Assembly (NCBI GenBank): GCA_020073585.1
Contig: JAIQEV010000014.1
Span: forward strand, 1-64,000
Direction of reading: 5' to 3'
Source: Terriglobia bacterium
GTDB taxonomy: Bacteria; Acidobacteriota; Terriglobia; Acidiferrales; UBA7541
DNA: 64,000 bases
Below the pieces are notes generated by a model. That model was given only the letters and a program-made list of their open reading frames with translations. It did no database searches and had not been told where the DNA came from. This document shows positions 16,783 through 26,622 of this stretch, piece by piece (positions within the stretch are counted from its first letter, which is position 1; each line of letters opens with the position of its first letter). Both the position numbers and the translations under genes were made by a program.

Positions 16783-19700
16783 TTAGAAGGTGAAGCGCAC
16801 GGCCAACTGAATGCCCCGCGGGCCGCCACTACCCAGGAACGGATAGCCGATGCCCACGTCGCCCGTGGCCGCCAGGCCCAGCGAGCCGAGGGACCGCCCG
16901 TTCGTACCGATGCCATTAGGAGCGGCATCGGCGATGAAAGTAGGCAGATAGGGGTTGGCAAAATTGGGATGGTTGAAGAGGTTATAAGCCTCGGCGCGGA
17001 ATTGCACTTTGACCCGCTCGGTAATCTGTGTGTCCTTGAAGATGGAGAAGTCAAACTGCCGGAAATCCGGTCCGCGCAGCGAATTGCGTCCCAGGTTGCC
17101 GAAGTGGCGCGTGCCCGGGGTGCAGGTGCTCGCCGTGCCGTCGCCGACACCCCCCGGATAGCTGCAGGGGATGGCAAAGGCGGTGAGGTCCAGGAAGTTT
17201 CTGGGGTCGTTGCGATTGTAAGTAATGGTGCCGACGACGTCAGGCCGGCCGAAGCCGCCGCCGCTGCCGTCGAAGTCGTCCTGGAAGTTGTAGTTGAGAT
17301 GGAAGGGCTGGCCGGACTGCAGCGTGACGATGCCGTTCACGCCCCATCCGTCGGTGAGGCGGCTCCAGCTGCCCTTGCGGTTCGGGAACGTGTAGAGGAA
17401 GTTCCAGGTGAAATGGTTGCGCACATCGAAGTTGGAATTGCCGCGGTTCATGCGGATGGGGGCCATGCTGTCGTTGGGCTGCGCGGCGTTGGGCACGTAA
17501 TCTTCCCCATCGCTGGCATCGTCAAGCGAATGCGACCAGTTGTAGCTCACGGTCGAATTCAGCCCGTGCCAGTCATTTATTTTCCAACTGACCTGCAGCG
17601 AGTTGTACGTCGAATTCGCGGAGCTTTCCTGCCAGTTGATGTAAAAGAACGGCGAGGTTGCCGCAAATCGCCGGGGCACGCTCCAGTCGTTGATGCAGCC
17701 AATGGTGGCCGGCGGGGGCGTGGGATTGGGGCAGCTCAGGTCCGCCGCGGTGATCTGCGCCTGGGACGGCTGGTTGATGTCGCGGAAACGGAAGAGCTTG
17801 TGGCCGTTGGACCCCACATAGCCGATCTGCAGAACCATCTTCTTGGTCAGTTCCTGCTGCAAGTTGAGGTTAAAGTTCTGCATGTACGGCGTGCGGATGT
17901 TAGGGTCCACGCCGAAGGCATCGCTCATTGGCGAAGAAGCCCCGTACACGGGATTTGTGGAACTCAGGGCCCCGCCAAACAGGCCTGCCTGAGAAATCAG
18001 ATTGGGTCCGAAGCCGGCATAAGCCGGGCCGGGATCGAAAACGCTGTTCCACGGCAGGTGGCCCATGAACATATCTTGCGAGAAAGCGTCATAGAAGAAG
18101 CCATAGCCGGCGCGGAGGACGGTTTTGCCCTTGCCGCTGACATCCCAGGCGACACTAACGCGGGGGGAGAAATTATTGTAGTCCGGTTGGTAGAGATCCT
18201 TGCCGCCCAGGATGATCCCGGCGCCGGTGGCGGGGTCCACGTTGGTGAAGTTGCCGTGCTTCTCGTGGATCACACCGAAGTAATCGTAGCGCACGCCATA
18301 ATTGATGGTGAGGTTCTTGCGCCAGCGGAAACTATCCTGCAGGTAGAAGGCGTGGGAATTTTCGGAGGTGTTGCGATTGGTATTCCCCTGGCGCTGGAAG
18401 GAGGAGGAACCGGGCGTGCCGGCGATGAAACTATCGAGGCTGTCGAAATTCAGGGTGCCACGGAAGCCGCGATTGAACATCTGGGAAATAGAGGTGCGGC
18501 GGAATTCATAGCCGAACTTGATGTCGTGTCCCCCGCGCTTCCAGGAGATGTTGTCGATGAAATGCCAGTTGGTGTCCACGCGCTGGCGGGGGTCGCCGTT
18601 ATCGGCGCCGAGCGGGGCCAGGGAACTCCCGCTGGGCGAGGAAACGCTGATCTTAGGCAGGCCGAAGTTGTAGGCGCCGACACCGGTGTTGAGGTTAATG
18701 GAGGCCGGATCGAAACTGCGATCCTGAGGAAAAAAGCCTTCGGCAAAGCGGTTCCAGCCGAGGCGCGCTTCGTTGACAACGGACGGGTTGATCACCTTGA
18801 CGTAGGAGATGGAGACGAGCTGAACGCGCGTCGGCGTAAAGGTGTTGTAGTTGGGGAGCAGACCGCCGCCGACGAGAGCCAGCGGGAAGCTCTGGGAGCT
18901 GTCGCCGAAATAGTAGCGGCCGGTGAGGAGATCGTTGGCATTCAACTGGTGGTCGATCTTGGCGATGACGTTGTCCACGCGGTTGGAGAAAGGCGTGGAG
19001 AGGGCGGCGTTGGTTCCGCCATTGGCGTAGCAATCCACCGCAGCATTGGTAGCCGCGGGCCAGGGATTGAGCGCCAGGAGATTGGCGATCACTGGATTGA
19101 CGAGGCCGCCATTATTGGCGGTGGCGGTGGCGATGTCCGCCGCGGTGGGGACGCAGGCCGGGCTGCTCTGCGCGCCCTTTTCGCGCGTGCCTTCATAGTC
19201 GGCGAAGAAAAATGTCTTGTCCTTGACGATCGGGCCGCCCAGTGAGCCGCCGAACTGGTTATTGTGAAAGGGCTGCTGGGGACCCACGGAAGCATCGTCG
19301 AAATAGTTGCGCGCGTTCAGAACCGTGTTGCGGAAGTACTCCAGCGCCGAACCATGAAACTGGTTGGTGCCGCTCTTGGTGACGGTGTTGATGACCCCGC
19401 CGGCGCTGCGGCCATATTCGGGCTCGAAGTTGGAAAGAACACGCAATTCGGCGATCGCTTCGACCGGCAGGATCGTCGCCGGGGTGCCGAAAACGCCGGC
19501 TTCGTTGATGGCCGGGTCGTTACGGTAGCCGTCGTTCATGTCCGTGCCGTCGAGTAGGAAGTTGTTGGAGCGGCCGCGCGCGCCGTTCATGGAAAAGATG
19601 CCGTAGGAACCCGGAGAATCCGTAATTTGATCCGGGGAGCCGGCCACGCCGGGAACGAGGAAGATCAGTTTCTGGTAGTCGCGGCCGTTGACCGGGAGGT

Positions 19701-20154
19701 TGGTCACGGTGCTGGCTTCAACGACGCCGCCGAGGGTGTTCGAGGTGGTTTCCACCTGGGGCAGGGATTCGCCGAGAACTTCGACTTTCTGGGAGATCTC
19801 GCCGGGTTGCAAGGTCACGTCCGCGCGGACCTGCGCGGAAACCTCCACCCGGATGCCGCTGACCACGCCGGTGCGGAAACCGGTTTTCTCCACGGAGACG
19901 CTGTAGTTGCCGATGGGCAGCTCCGGCACGTTGTAGCTGCCGTCATCGCTGGTGGTCACCACCCGCGTCAGTCCGGTGTCCAGGTTCTTCACCGTGACGC
20001 TCGCCCCGCTCACCGCGGCGCCGGAGGAATCCATGATCGTGCCGAGAATCGACCCGCGGAAGGTTTGTGCCTCCGCGCTGAAAGTCAGTAGAAGCATTAG
20101 CGCCGCGGCACACACCACGGTCAGGCCGCGCAGCAAGCGAGCAGAACTCTTCAT
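16783..20154 (-). CDS. TonB-dependent receptor, Oar-like, with carboxypeptidase-regulatory-like N-terminus
   Basis: A large outer-membrane beta-barrel transporter (1123 residues). Signal peptide about 1-30 (VVCAAALMLLLTFSAEAQ), carboxypeptidase-regulatory-like domain about 33-115 (GSILGTIMDSSGAAVSGASV, SDDGSYNVPELPIGNYSV), plug about 130-240 (TVTNLPVNGRDYQKLIFLVP, GGVINTVTKSGTNQFHGSAL), then the barrel ending in the aromatic residue typical of outer-membrane proteins (LAVRFTF). The substrate is unknown; relatives are thought to import large organic polymers. ATG 20154 is preferred over ATG 20184 because AAGGAG lies six bases upstream of it. Monocistronic, with its own terminator. Confidence 0.88.
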   Translation of the reverse strand: MKSSARLLRGLTVVCAAALMLLLTFSAEAQTFRGSILGTIMDSSGAAVSGASVTVKNLDTGLTRVVTTSDDGSYNVPELPIGNYSVSVEKTGFRTGVVSGIRVEVSAQVRADVTLQPGEISQKVEVLGESLPQVETTSNTLGGVVEASTVTNLPVNGRDYQKLIFLVPGVAGSPDQITDSPGSYGIFSMNGARGRSNNFLLDGTDMNDGYRNDPAINEAGVFGTPATILPVEAIAELRVLSNFEPEYGRSAGGVINTVTKSGTNQFHGSALEYFRNTVLNARNYFDDASVGPQQPFHNNQFGGSLGGPIVKDKTFFFADYEGTREKGAQSSPACVPTAADIATATANNGGLVNPVIANLLALNPWPAATNAAVDCYANGGTNAALSTPFSNRVDNVIAKIDHQLNANDLLTGRYYFGDSSQSFPLALVGGGLLPNYNTFTPTRVQLVSISYVKVINPSVVNEARLGWNRFAEGFFPQDRSFDPASINLNTGVGAYNFGLPKISVSSPSGSSLAPLGADNGDPRQRVDTNWHFIDNISWKRGGHDIKFGYEFRRTSISQMFNRGFRGTLNFDSLDSFIAGTPGSSSFQRQGNTNRNTSENSHAFYLQDSFRWRKNLTINYGVRYDYFGVIHEKHGNFTNVDPATGAGIILGGKDLYQPDYNNFSPRVSVAWDVSGKGKTVLRAGYGFFYDAFSQDMFMGHLPWNSVFDPGPAYAGFGPNLISQAGLFGGALSSTNPVYGASSPMSDAFGVDPNIRTPYMQNFNLNLQQELTKKMVLQIGYVGSNGHKLFRFRDINQPSQAQITAADLSCPNPTPPPATIGCINDWSVPRRFAATSPFFYINWQESSANSTYNSLQVSWKINDWHGLNSTVSYNWSHSLDDASDGEDYVPNAAQPNDSMAPIRMNRGNSNFDVRNHFTWNFLYTFPNRKGSWSRLTDGWGVNGIVTLQSGQPFHLNYNFQDDFDGSGGGFGRPDVVGTITYNRNDPRNFLDLTAFAIPCSYPGGVGDGTASTCTPGTRHFGNLGRNSLRGPDFRQFDFSIFKDTQITERVKVQFRAEAYNLFNHPNFANPYLPTFIADAAPNGIGTNGRSLGSLGLAATGDVGIGYPFLGSGGPRGIQLAVRFTF

Positions 20155-20260
20155 TGCAGTCTCCTTCGTATTTTGCGAACTCATGCGCCTCCCCCCGAGG
20201 AAGCGCCCTACTCGAAACGGCCAGCGCCCGCCAGTTTTGCCCGTGAGGCACGGCTTGGCG

Positions 20261-20280
20261 CAGCACCCAAACTAGTGCTG
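20261..20280. promoter_or_regulatory. Inverted repeat upstream of TonB-dependent receptor 1
   Basis: CAGCAC (20261-20266) and GTGCTG (20275-20280) form a six-base-pair inverted repeat about 110 bases upstream of the receptor start and 134 bases before der. Could be an operator or mRNA-leader hairpin; no more can be said. Confidence 0.25.
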
Positions 20281-20413
20281 AATACACTACCCGCCCCGTC
20301 TCGGGCCGTCAAGCCCGACCGGCAAACCACCAGGGCCATCGCCGGGTCCGCTCCGCCAGGCCGGAAAAGCTCCCGGTGGACCCGCGGATGCGGTACATTG
20401 AGTAATTAGCTCT

Positions 20414-21850
20414 ATGGCAACGAAACTTCCATCCCTGGTCATCGTGGGCCGGCCGAACGTCGGCAAGTCCACGCTTTTCAACCGCCTGACGGGGACGCGC
20501 CGCGCGATCGTCACCGACGAGCCGGGCATCACCCGCGACCGCATCTACGGGCAGGCGGAATGGCGCGGCCGGGCCATCGAGATCGTGGATACCGGGGGCA
20601 TCATCCCGGACGACAAAGCCCTGATTCCGCGGGAGATATTCCGCCAGGCCAAGGTGGCTATCGAGAAGGCCGGGATGCTCGTGCTGGTGGTGGACAGCCA
20701 CGCTGGGCTCACCCCCCTGGATGCGGAATTGGCGCGCCTGCTGCGCGCCACCGGCAAGCCCTTCGTGGTGGCCGCGAACAAGGTGGACGCGCCCCGCCAG
20801 GAGATCCAGACCGGGGTGTTTCACGAGCTGGGCGTGCCCGTCTTCCCCATTGCCGCGGAACACGGCACGGGCGTGGACGACCTCCTGGACGCGGCGCTGG
20901 AGACCCTCTCGGCGGCCGCGGCACCTGAGGAAGCCCCGGTCGAAGCCGAGCAAGAGATCGAGGTGGCCATCATCGGGCGGCCCAACGTGGGCAAGTCCAC
21001 GCTACTGAACCGCCTGGTGGGGGAAGAGCGGGTGATCGTCTCGCCGGAGGCGGGCACGACGCGGGACACCGTGGACATCGCAATGCGCCACAACGGGCAG
21101 CTCTTCCGCTTCGTGGATACCGCGGGCATCCGCAAGAAGGGCAAGACCAAGCTGGTAGCGGAAAAGCTCAGCGTGGTGATGGCCAAGCGCAGCCTGGAGC
21201 GCTGCGACGTGGCCCTGCTGGTGGTGGACGCGGAGCACGGGGTCACCCAGGGCGACGCCACCATCGCCAGCTACGCCGACCAGTCCGGCCGCTCGATCAT
21301 CATCGTCATGAACAAGTGGGATCTGGCCGTCGAGGCGGCGCGCAAGGCCGGCGAAGAGGGCGCCGCCGCGGCCAACAAGTCCCGGAAGGGCGCGGAAGGC
21401 CGGCGCCAGCCCCCTCCCTTCGACAAGGGCCGCCTGCTGGTCGAGTACGAAGCGATGGTCCGGGAAAAGCTGAAATTCCTGAGCTACGCCCCGGTGCTCT
21501 TCCTCTCGGCCATGTCCGGCGAGCGCACCGACAAGCTCTTTCCGCTGATCCAAAAAGTGGCCGAGGCGCGCCGCCGGCGCATCCCCACGCCGGAACTGAA
21601 CCGCTGGCTGGAGCAGGTGGACCTGAGCCGCGGCACGACGCCCAAGGCCCGCCCGGTGAAAATCTTCTACATCACCCAGGCCAAGGCCTCGCCGCCGACG
21701 TTCCTGATCTTCACCAACCAGAAGACGCCGCTGCACTTCAGCTACGAGCGCTTCCTCGAGAACCAGTTGCGCGCGGCGTTCGACTTTATCGGCACGCCCG
21801 TGCGCTTCGTGCAGCGCATGCGCAAGCGCGACAAGCGCGATGCCTCCTGA
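20414..21850 (+). CDS. der: Ribosome-biogenesis GTPase Der (EngA)
   Basis: An essential double GTPase acting in 50S subunit assembly. The first G domain has GRPNVGKST (11-19), DTGGI and NKVD; the second has GRPNVGKSTLLNRL, DTAGIRKKGK and NKWD. A C-terminal KH-like domain follows (RWLEQVDLSRGTTPKARPVK, FIGTPVRFVQRMRKRDK). 478 residues, near the usual ~450-490. After NKWD there is an Ala/Arg-rich insert of about 25 residues (RKAGEEGAAAANKSRKGAEG) not normal in Der, probably a surface loop. Divergent from receptor 1. Confidence 0.95.
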   Translation: MATKLPSLVIVGRPNVGKSTLFNRLTGTRRAIVTDEPGITRDRIYGQAEWRGRAIEIVDTGGIIPDDKALIPREIFRQAKVAIEKAGMLVLVVDSHAGLTPLDAELARLLRATGKPFVVAANKVDAPRQEIQTGVFHELGVPVFPIAAEHGTGVDDLLDAALETLSAAAAPEEAPVEAEQEIEVAIIGRPNVGKSTLLNRLVGEERVIVSPEAGTTRDTVDIAMRHNGQLFRFVDTAGIRKKGKTKLVAEKLSVVMAKRSLERCDVALLVVDAEHGVTQGDATIASYADQSGRSIIIVMNKWDLAVEAARKAGEEGAAAANKSRKGAEGRRQPPPFDKGRLLVEYEAMVREKLKFLSYAPVLFLSAMSGERTDKLFPLIQKVAEARRRRIPTPELNRWLEQVDLSRGTTPKARPVKIFYITQAKASPPTFLIFTNQKTPLHFSYERFLENQLRAAFDFIGTPVRFVQRMRKRDKRDAS

Positions 21851-21917
21851 AACGCCTGCGCGTTGACAGCCTGCCGATTTGGAATAGGATGAAGGGGTCC
21901 CCGCGGCAGCGTTTCCC

Positions 21918-22304
21918 ATGGCCCACAACGGACAAGCCGCACAATTCGCGTCCGAGAGCGAGCTCTACCGCATCGGCGAAGTCAGCCGCCTGACGGAGCT
22001 CAAGCCCTTCGTCCTGCGCTACTGGGAATCCGAGTTTCCCATGCTCCAGCCGGTGAAAAGCGCGCGCGGCCACCGCCTCTATCGCCGCCAGGACGTGGAG
22101 ATGGTGCGCAAGATCAAGCGCTTGCTCTACGACGAGGGCTTCACCATCGCCGGGGCGCGGCGCCACCTGCGCGAGCAGAACGGCAGCGGTGGAGCCGAAA
22201 ACGGCGGCGAAGCGGACGGTCCTTCGCAGATGCTCAGCCGGAAGATGCTCCTGGACCTCCGGGACACCCTGCGGGCTTTCTTGACGCTGCTGGAACGGCG
22301 GTGA
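21918..22304 (+). CDS. MerR-family transcriptional regulator
   Basis: 128 residues. The winged helix-turn-helix of the MerR family lies at about 15-85 (LYRIGEVSRLTELKPFVLRY, then WESEF, and SARGHRLYRRQDVEMVRKIK). The C-terminal helix is short and the sequence lacks the paired cysteines of metal sensors, so the ligand is unknown. The wing/helix pattern matches the small MerR proteins often found near der or ihf-like genes. It follows der by 67 bp and may be co-transcribed; tRNA-Pro lies just downstream. Confidence 0.8.
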   Translation: MAHNGQAAQFASESELYRIGEVSRLTELKPFVLRYWESEFPMLQPVKSARGHRLYRRQDVEMVRKIKRLLYDEGFTIAGARRHLREQNGSGGAENGGEADGPSQMLSRKMLLDLRDTLRAFLTLLERR

Positions 22305-22369
22305 TAGCCTTGATTTGCGCGGTTGGGGGAGCGTCTTCGGACGCGCCAGGCTCCAGCCGCGGTAGCGGT

Positions 22370-22446
22370 CGGGACGTAGCGCAGCCTGGTAGCGCGCACG
22401 CTTGGGGTGCGTGAGGTCGCTGGTTCAAATCCAGTCGTCCCGACCA
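22370..22446 (+). tRNA. tRNA-Pro (anticodon GGG), CCA encoded
   Basis: A full cloverleaf can be drawn. Acceptor stem CGGGACG/CGTCCCG, D arm with GCGCAGCCTGGTAGCGC, anticodon stem CACGC/GCGTG with loop TTGGGGT (anticodon GGG reading CCC/CCU), T arm GCTGG-TTCAAAT-CCAGT, discriminator A and genomically encoded CCA (22444-22446). 77 bases. Confidence 0.96.
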
Positions 22447-22574
22447 TTTTTCCCGAGGCCGCCTCGCGGCCCGCTTTTCTTCCGGAAACGCCATCCGCGC
22501 AGCATCTGCCCCGCCGGACCAACTTCGCGTAAACTGGATTCGTCGCGCAGGATCTATTTCCGGACCTATTGCTG

Positions 22575-23348
22575 ATGACCACGAAGACGCCGCACATACT
22601 GCTGACCAACGACGATGGCATCGAGGCCGCCGGCCTGCGCGCGCTGGCCGCGGCTCTGGAAGGCTGGGCCACGGTCAGCATCGTGGCGCCCAGCCGCGAG
22701 CAGAGCGGCGCGGCGCAGTCGCTGACCCTGCGCACGCCGATCATCTGCCACCCGGTGGCGCCGCGGCAGTGGGCCATCGACGGCACCCCGGCGGACTGCG
22801 TGATCGTGGCCCTGCACAAACTGCTCCCCGAGCCGCCCGACCTGGTGCTCTCGGGAATCAACTTCGGCGCGAACCTCGGGGAAAACGCCTACTACTCCGG
22901 AACGGTGGGTGCGGCGCGCGAAGGCGCGCTGCACCATATCCCCTCGTGCGCCATGTCGCTGTGTTCGAAAAGCCCCGTTGCGACCTTCGACGGCGCGGCC
23001 CGCCTGGCGCGCGCCATGGCCGAGTTGATCCTGCGCGAGGGCCTGCCCGACCAGGTGCTGCTCAACGTGAACGTGCCGCAGCCCTGGGACGGCGCGGTGA
23101 AGTTCACGCGGCAGTCGCGGAAGATCACGCGCAACCAGTTGAAAGAAGGCCAGGACCCCAAGGGCAGCACGTACTACTGGCTGTTCGAACAGAAGATCGA
23201 CAAGGATTTCGAGCCCGACACCGACTACGCCGCGATCTTCGCGCGCGCCGCGTCGGTCACCCCGCTGCACCTCGACCCCACGCACGGCGAATCGCTCAGC
23301 GATCTCTCGCGCTGGACCGCCGCGCTGCAGAACGCCTTTCCGCGCTGA
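22575..23348 (+). CDS. surE: 5'-nucleotidase SurE
   Basis: A metal-dependent nucleoside 5'-monophosphate phosphatase of stationary-phase survival. The N-terminal motif ILLTNDDGIEAAGL carries the paired Asp metal ligands; APSREQSGA, GTPADCV and the loop SGINFGANLGENAYYSGTVG follow. 257 residues, normal. ATG 22575 was chosen over the TTG two codons upstream. It converges with the BNR protein gene, leaving only 15 bases between their stops. Confidence 0.93.
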   Translation: MTTKTPHILLTNDDGIEAAGLRALAAALEGWATVSIVAPSREQSGAAQSLTLRTPIICHPVAPRQWAIDGTPADCVIVALHKLLPEPPDLVLSGINFGANLGENAYYSGTVGAAREGALHHIPSCAMSLCSKSPVATFDGAARLARAMAELILREGLPDQVLLNVNVPQPWDGAVKFTRQSRKITRNQLKEGQDPKGSTYYWLFEQKIDKDFEPDTDYAAIFARAASVTPLHLDPTHGESLSDLSRWTAALQNAFPR

Positions 23349-23363
23349 CGATTCCCCGCGGTT

Positions 23364-26300
23364 TCAGCGGCCCCCTGCCGCGACCAGCGGGACGCTGGCC
23401 TTGCGCATCTCTTCGTTCAGCGCCGGCACATCCTTGGCCAGGACTTCCCGCCAGCGAACAAGCTGTGTCTCGAGCCTCGCGTCGAGCTCGGCAAACACCG
23501 CCATCTGTGCCGCCGTCGGCGCCGTGTCGGCGCTGTCCACGGCCTCCTGCAGATAGCCCAGCTTGCTGTTCAGCTTCGTCGGATAGTTCAGCTCGTCCTC
23601 CGAAGCTTTCGACTGCACCTGGATCAGCTCCTCCTCGATCGCCCCGCTCTTTTTGCGCAGCGCGCCGGACGCCGCGACGATGCTCTTGGCCGCTTCGTTC
23701 GCGGCCAGCCGCTTTTCGATCGCTTCCAGCTGCGCCCGCAAGTCGCGCATCCCCAGGATGGCCTTGTTCATCTCGTCCTGCCGGTCGCGCATCCGCAGCA
23801 TCAAGTCGAACTGCTTGCGCAGCTCCTCCGATGAGCTCTTCACCCGCGGGTCGAGCCGCACTTCCAGCGCCGCCGTATAGCTCTTGCCTCCCGCGGTGAG
23901 CCGCGCCTGATACGCGCCCGGCAGCACCAGCGGGCCCGCGGGCTTGCCTTCGTCGTAGATCGCCTTGGGAATCTTCACCGGCGGTTCATACCGCAGGTCC
24001 CAGGCAAAGCGGTTGAGCCCCGCCTCGGCCGGAATGTACTCGGCTTCCTCGTCCTTCTCCCACTCCTCGGGCGCTTCCTCCTTCTTCTTGGCCTCGCTCG
24101 TGAACGTGCGCAGCACCTTGCCCTGCGCGTCGAGCAACTCCAGCTTCGCCGGCTCCTTCGGCGCTTCCTTCAGGTAGTAGTAAAGGACCGCGCCGGACGG
24201 CGGATTTTCGCCGATGGGGTAGCGGCGCACCGTCGTGTGGCCCATGCGCGTGCGCACGGCAACCGCTGGCGCAAAGAGATGCGCCTCTTCTCCGGCAATG
24301 CCGACGGTCATCTGCCGCAGCGGGCTGAGGTCGTCGAGCACCCAGAAGGACCGCCCGTGCGTGGCCACCGCCAGGTCGTCCCCGTGCACGATCAGGTCGT
24401 GGACCGGCGAAGTGGGCAGGTTGAGCTGCAGCGCCTGCCAGTGGCCGCCGTCGTCAAACGACACCCACACCCCCGTCTCCGTCCCGGCATAGAGCAGCCC
24501 CTTGCGCTTGGGATCCTCGCGCACCGCGTGCACGTAGGAATTGTCGGGAAGTCCGGCGACGATCTTCGTCCAGGTCTTGCCGAAGTCGCTGGTCTTGAAA
24601 ATATACGGATGGAAATTGTCGAGCTTGTGGGCGTCCACCGCGGCGTAAGCCGTGCCGGCATCGAACGGCGAGGCCTCGATCAGGCTCACCAGCGCCCACT
24701 CGGGCATCGGGTTGGGCGTCACGTTGTTCCAGCTCTTGCCGCCATCGCGCGTGAGTTGGATGAGGCCGTCATCCGTCCCGGCCCAGATCACGCCGGCCTG
24801 CTTCGGCGATTCCGCCACGCTGAAGATGACGTCGTAGAACTCCACGCTGGCCTGATCCTTGGTGATCGGCCCCCCGGAATCCTGCTGCTTGGATTTGTCG
24901 TTGCGCGTCAGGTCCGGGCTGATGACGCTCCAGTTCCGCCCCCCGTCCGTGGAGCGGAAGAGCACGTGGGCCGGCTGGTACAGCACATTGGGATCGTGCG
25001 GCGAGAACAGAATCGGCGCAGTCCAGGTGAAACGGTACTTCTGCTCCGCGGCGTTGTGGCCGTCGGCGTCCTCCGGCCACTGCTGGATGTTCTGCGCCTG
25101 CCCGGTGCGCCGGTCGAAGCGGGTGATGATGCCGAAATAGGCGCCGGCATAGACGATGTTGGAGTCCCGCGGGTCCACCGCGATGTAGCCGCTCTCGCCG
25201 CCCCCGACCGCGTCCCAGTCGCCGCGTTCGATCGCCCCGTGGTCGCTCCTGCTCAGGATGCCCACGGTGGAGTTGTCCTGCTGCGCGCCGTAGACGCGGT
25301 AGGGAAACTCGTTGTCCGCGGCGACGTGATAGAACTGCGCGGTGGGCTGGTTGCCCTGCGTGGTCCAGTTCTTGCCGCCATCCACCGTAATCGTTGCGCC
25401 CCCGTCGTTGCCGTTGATCATCCGCAGCGGATTTTGCGGATCGATCCACAGGCCGTGATGATCGCCGTGCGGCGCGGGCAGCCGCTCGAAACTCTTGCCG
25501 CCGTCGATGGATTTGAAGAGCCCGGTATTGGCGACGTACACCGTCGAGGCGCTCTGGGGGTCGGCCCACACGTGCGTGAAATACCAGGCGCGCTGGCGGA
25601 AGCGGTGATCGTCGTTGATCAGCGCCCAGTGCTCGCCGCCATCGTCGCTGCGGTACAGCCCGCCCTTCTTCGCTTCGATCAGCGCGTAGACCACGTTCGA
25701 ATCCCCGCCGGAGACGGCCACGCCGATCTTTCCCAGCGGGCCTTCCGGCAGGCCATCGCCCTCGATGCGCTTCCAGGTGCTGCCGCCGTCGGCCGAGCGG
25801 TACAGGCCGTCCTTGGCCCCGCCGCTGTTCAGCGACCACGGCGTGCGGTAGCCCTCCCACATGGCGGCGAAGAGAATGCGCGGGTTGGCGGGGTCGAAGA
25901 CGATGTCGGCGCCGCCGGTGCGCTCGTCCAGGTACAGAACCTTTTCCCAGCTCTTGCCGCCGTCGCGCGTGCGGAAGATCCCGCGCTCGGCGTTGGCCCC
26001 GTAGGCGTGGCCCAGCGCCGCGACGTAGGCGGTCTCCGGATCGCCGGGATGCACGATCACCCGGCTGATCTGCCGGGTATCCTTGAGGCCCACGTTGGCC
26101 CAGGTCTTGCCTCCGTCGGTGGATTTGTAGACCCCGTCGCCGAAGGAGATGTTGCCGCGGATGCAGGCTTCCCCGGTGCCGGCGTAGATCACGTTGGGGT
26201 CCGAGGGCGCCACGGCGATGCTGCCGATGGACGAGACGCTCTGCTTGTCGAAAAGCGGGTCCCAGGTATTGCCGCCGTCCGTGGTCTTCCAGACGCCGCC

Positions 26301-26516
26301 GGCCACCGCGCCGAAATAATAGGTGTTCGGCTGGCCCGGCACGCCGGTCACGGCCAGCGCGCGGCCGCCGCGGAAGGGGCCGATAAGCCGCCACTTCATG
26401 CCCGAGAGAGTTTTGGGCTCCATCTGCTGCGCGCTAGCGGCGAACACGGCGGCGAGAATCAAACTGCATGCGAAAAGAACGGAAAGGACGGACAGGCGAG
26501 ACGTTTTCACTGACAC
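23364..26516 (-). CDS. Secreted BNR/sortilin-like beta-propeller protein
   Basis: 1050 residues with a signal peptide (VLFACSLILAAVFAASAQQ). Most of the protein (about 40-700) is beta-propeller built from BNR/VPS10-like repeats with S/T-x-D-x-G-x-x-W boxes: TTDGGNTWDPL, STDGGKTWANV, TRDGGKSWEKV, SADGGSTWKRI, SDDGGEHWALI, TRDGGKSWNNV, SDFGKTWTKI. The C-terminal third contains beta-sandwich-like sequence (about 770-870) and helices (LRKQFDLMLRMRDRQDEMN). Such proteins are expanded in Acidobacteriota and are often called glycosyl hydrolases, but no catalytic residues are evident, so binding is the safer call. GTG 26516 or 26510 is the start. Confidence 0.8.
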   Translation of the reverse strand: MSVKTSRLSVLSVLFACSLILAAVFAASAQQMEPKTLSGMKWRLIGPFRGGRALAVTGVPGQPNTYYFGAVAGGVWKTTDGGNTWDPLFDKQSVSSIGSIAVAPSDPNVIYAGTGEACIRGNISFGDGVYKSTDGGKTWANVGLKDTRQISRVIVHPGDPETAYVAALGHAYGANAERGIFRTRDGGKSWEKVLYLDERTGGADIVFDPANPRILFAAMWEGYRTPWSLNSGGAKDGLYRSADGGSTWKRIEGDGLPEGPLGKIGVAVSGGDSNVVYALIEAKKGGLYRSDDGGEHWALINDDHRFRQRAWYFTHVWADPQSASTVYVANTGLFKSIDGGKSFERLPAPHGDHHGLWIDPQNPLRMINGNDGGATITVDGGKNWTTQGNQPTAQFYHVAADNEFPYRVYGAQQDNSTVGILSRSDHGAIERGDWDAVGGGESGYIAVDPRDSNIVYAGAYFGIITRFDRRTGQAQNIQQWPEDADGHNAAEQKYRFTWTAPILFSPHDPNVLYQPAHVLFRSTDGGRNWSVISPDLTRNDKSKQQDSGGPITKDQASVEFYDVIFSVAESPKQAGVIWAGTDDGLIQLTRDGGKSWNNVTPNPMPEWALVSLIEASPFDAGTAYAAVDAHKLDNFHPYIFKTSDFGKTWTKIVAGLPDNSYVHAVREDPKRKGLLYAGTETGVWVSFDDGGHWQALQLNLPTSPVHDLIVHGDDLAVATHGRSFWVLDDLSPLRQMTVGIAGEEAHLFAPAVAVRTRMGHTTVRRYPIGENPPSGAVLYYYLKEAPKEPAKLELLDAQGKVLRTFTSEAKKKEEAPEEWEKDEEAEYIPAEAGLNRFAWDLRYEPPVKIPKAIYDEGKPAGPLVLPGAYQARLTAGGKSYTAALEVRLDPRVKSSSEELRKQFDLMLRMRDRQDEMNKAILGMRDLRAQLEAIEKRLAANEAAKSIVAASGALRKKSGAIEEELIQVQSKASEDELNYPTKLNSKLGYLQEAVDSADTAPTAAQMAVFAELDARLETQLVRWREVLAKDVPALNEEMRKASVPLVAAGGR

Positions 26517-26570
26517 CCCCGGCAGAGAGACCCGAAACGCGCATGCTACAGCGCCGGCGCGCCAAACGAA

Positions 26571-26589
26571 AGGAATTTTTCCAATTCCT
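26571..26589. promoter_or_regulatory. Palindrome between divergent BNR and flavoenzyme genes
   Basis: AGGAATT (26571-26577) and AATTCCT (26583-26589) form a seven-base-pair inverted repeat with a five-base spacer, in the 106-bp region from which both genes are transcribed. It is AT-rich compared with its surroundings; a possible shared operator, but no regulator is nearby. Confidence 0.3.
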
Positions 26590-26622
26590 GTAACGCCGGA
26601 GGTGCGATAGGATGGCGCGCCA

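Noticed and set aside
22370..22446. tRNA-Pro as an integration site for a genomic island
   Set aside because: No integrase gene or duplicated tRNA 3' end was seen nearby.
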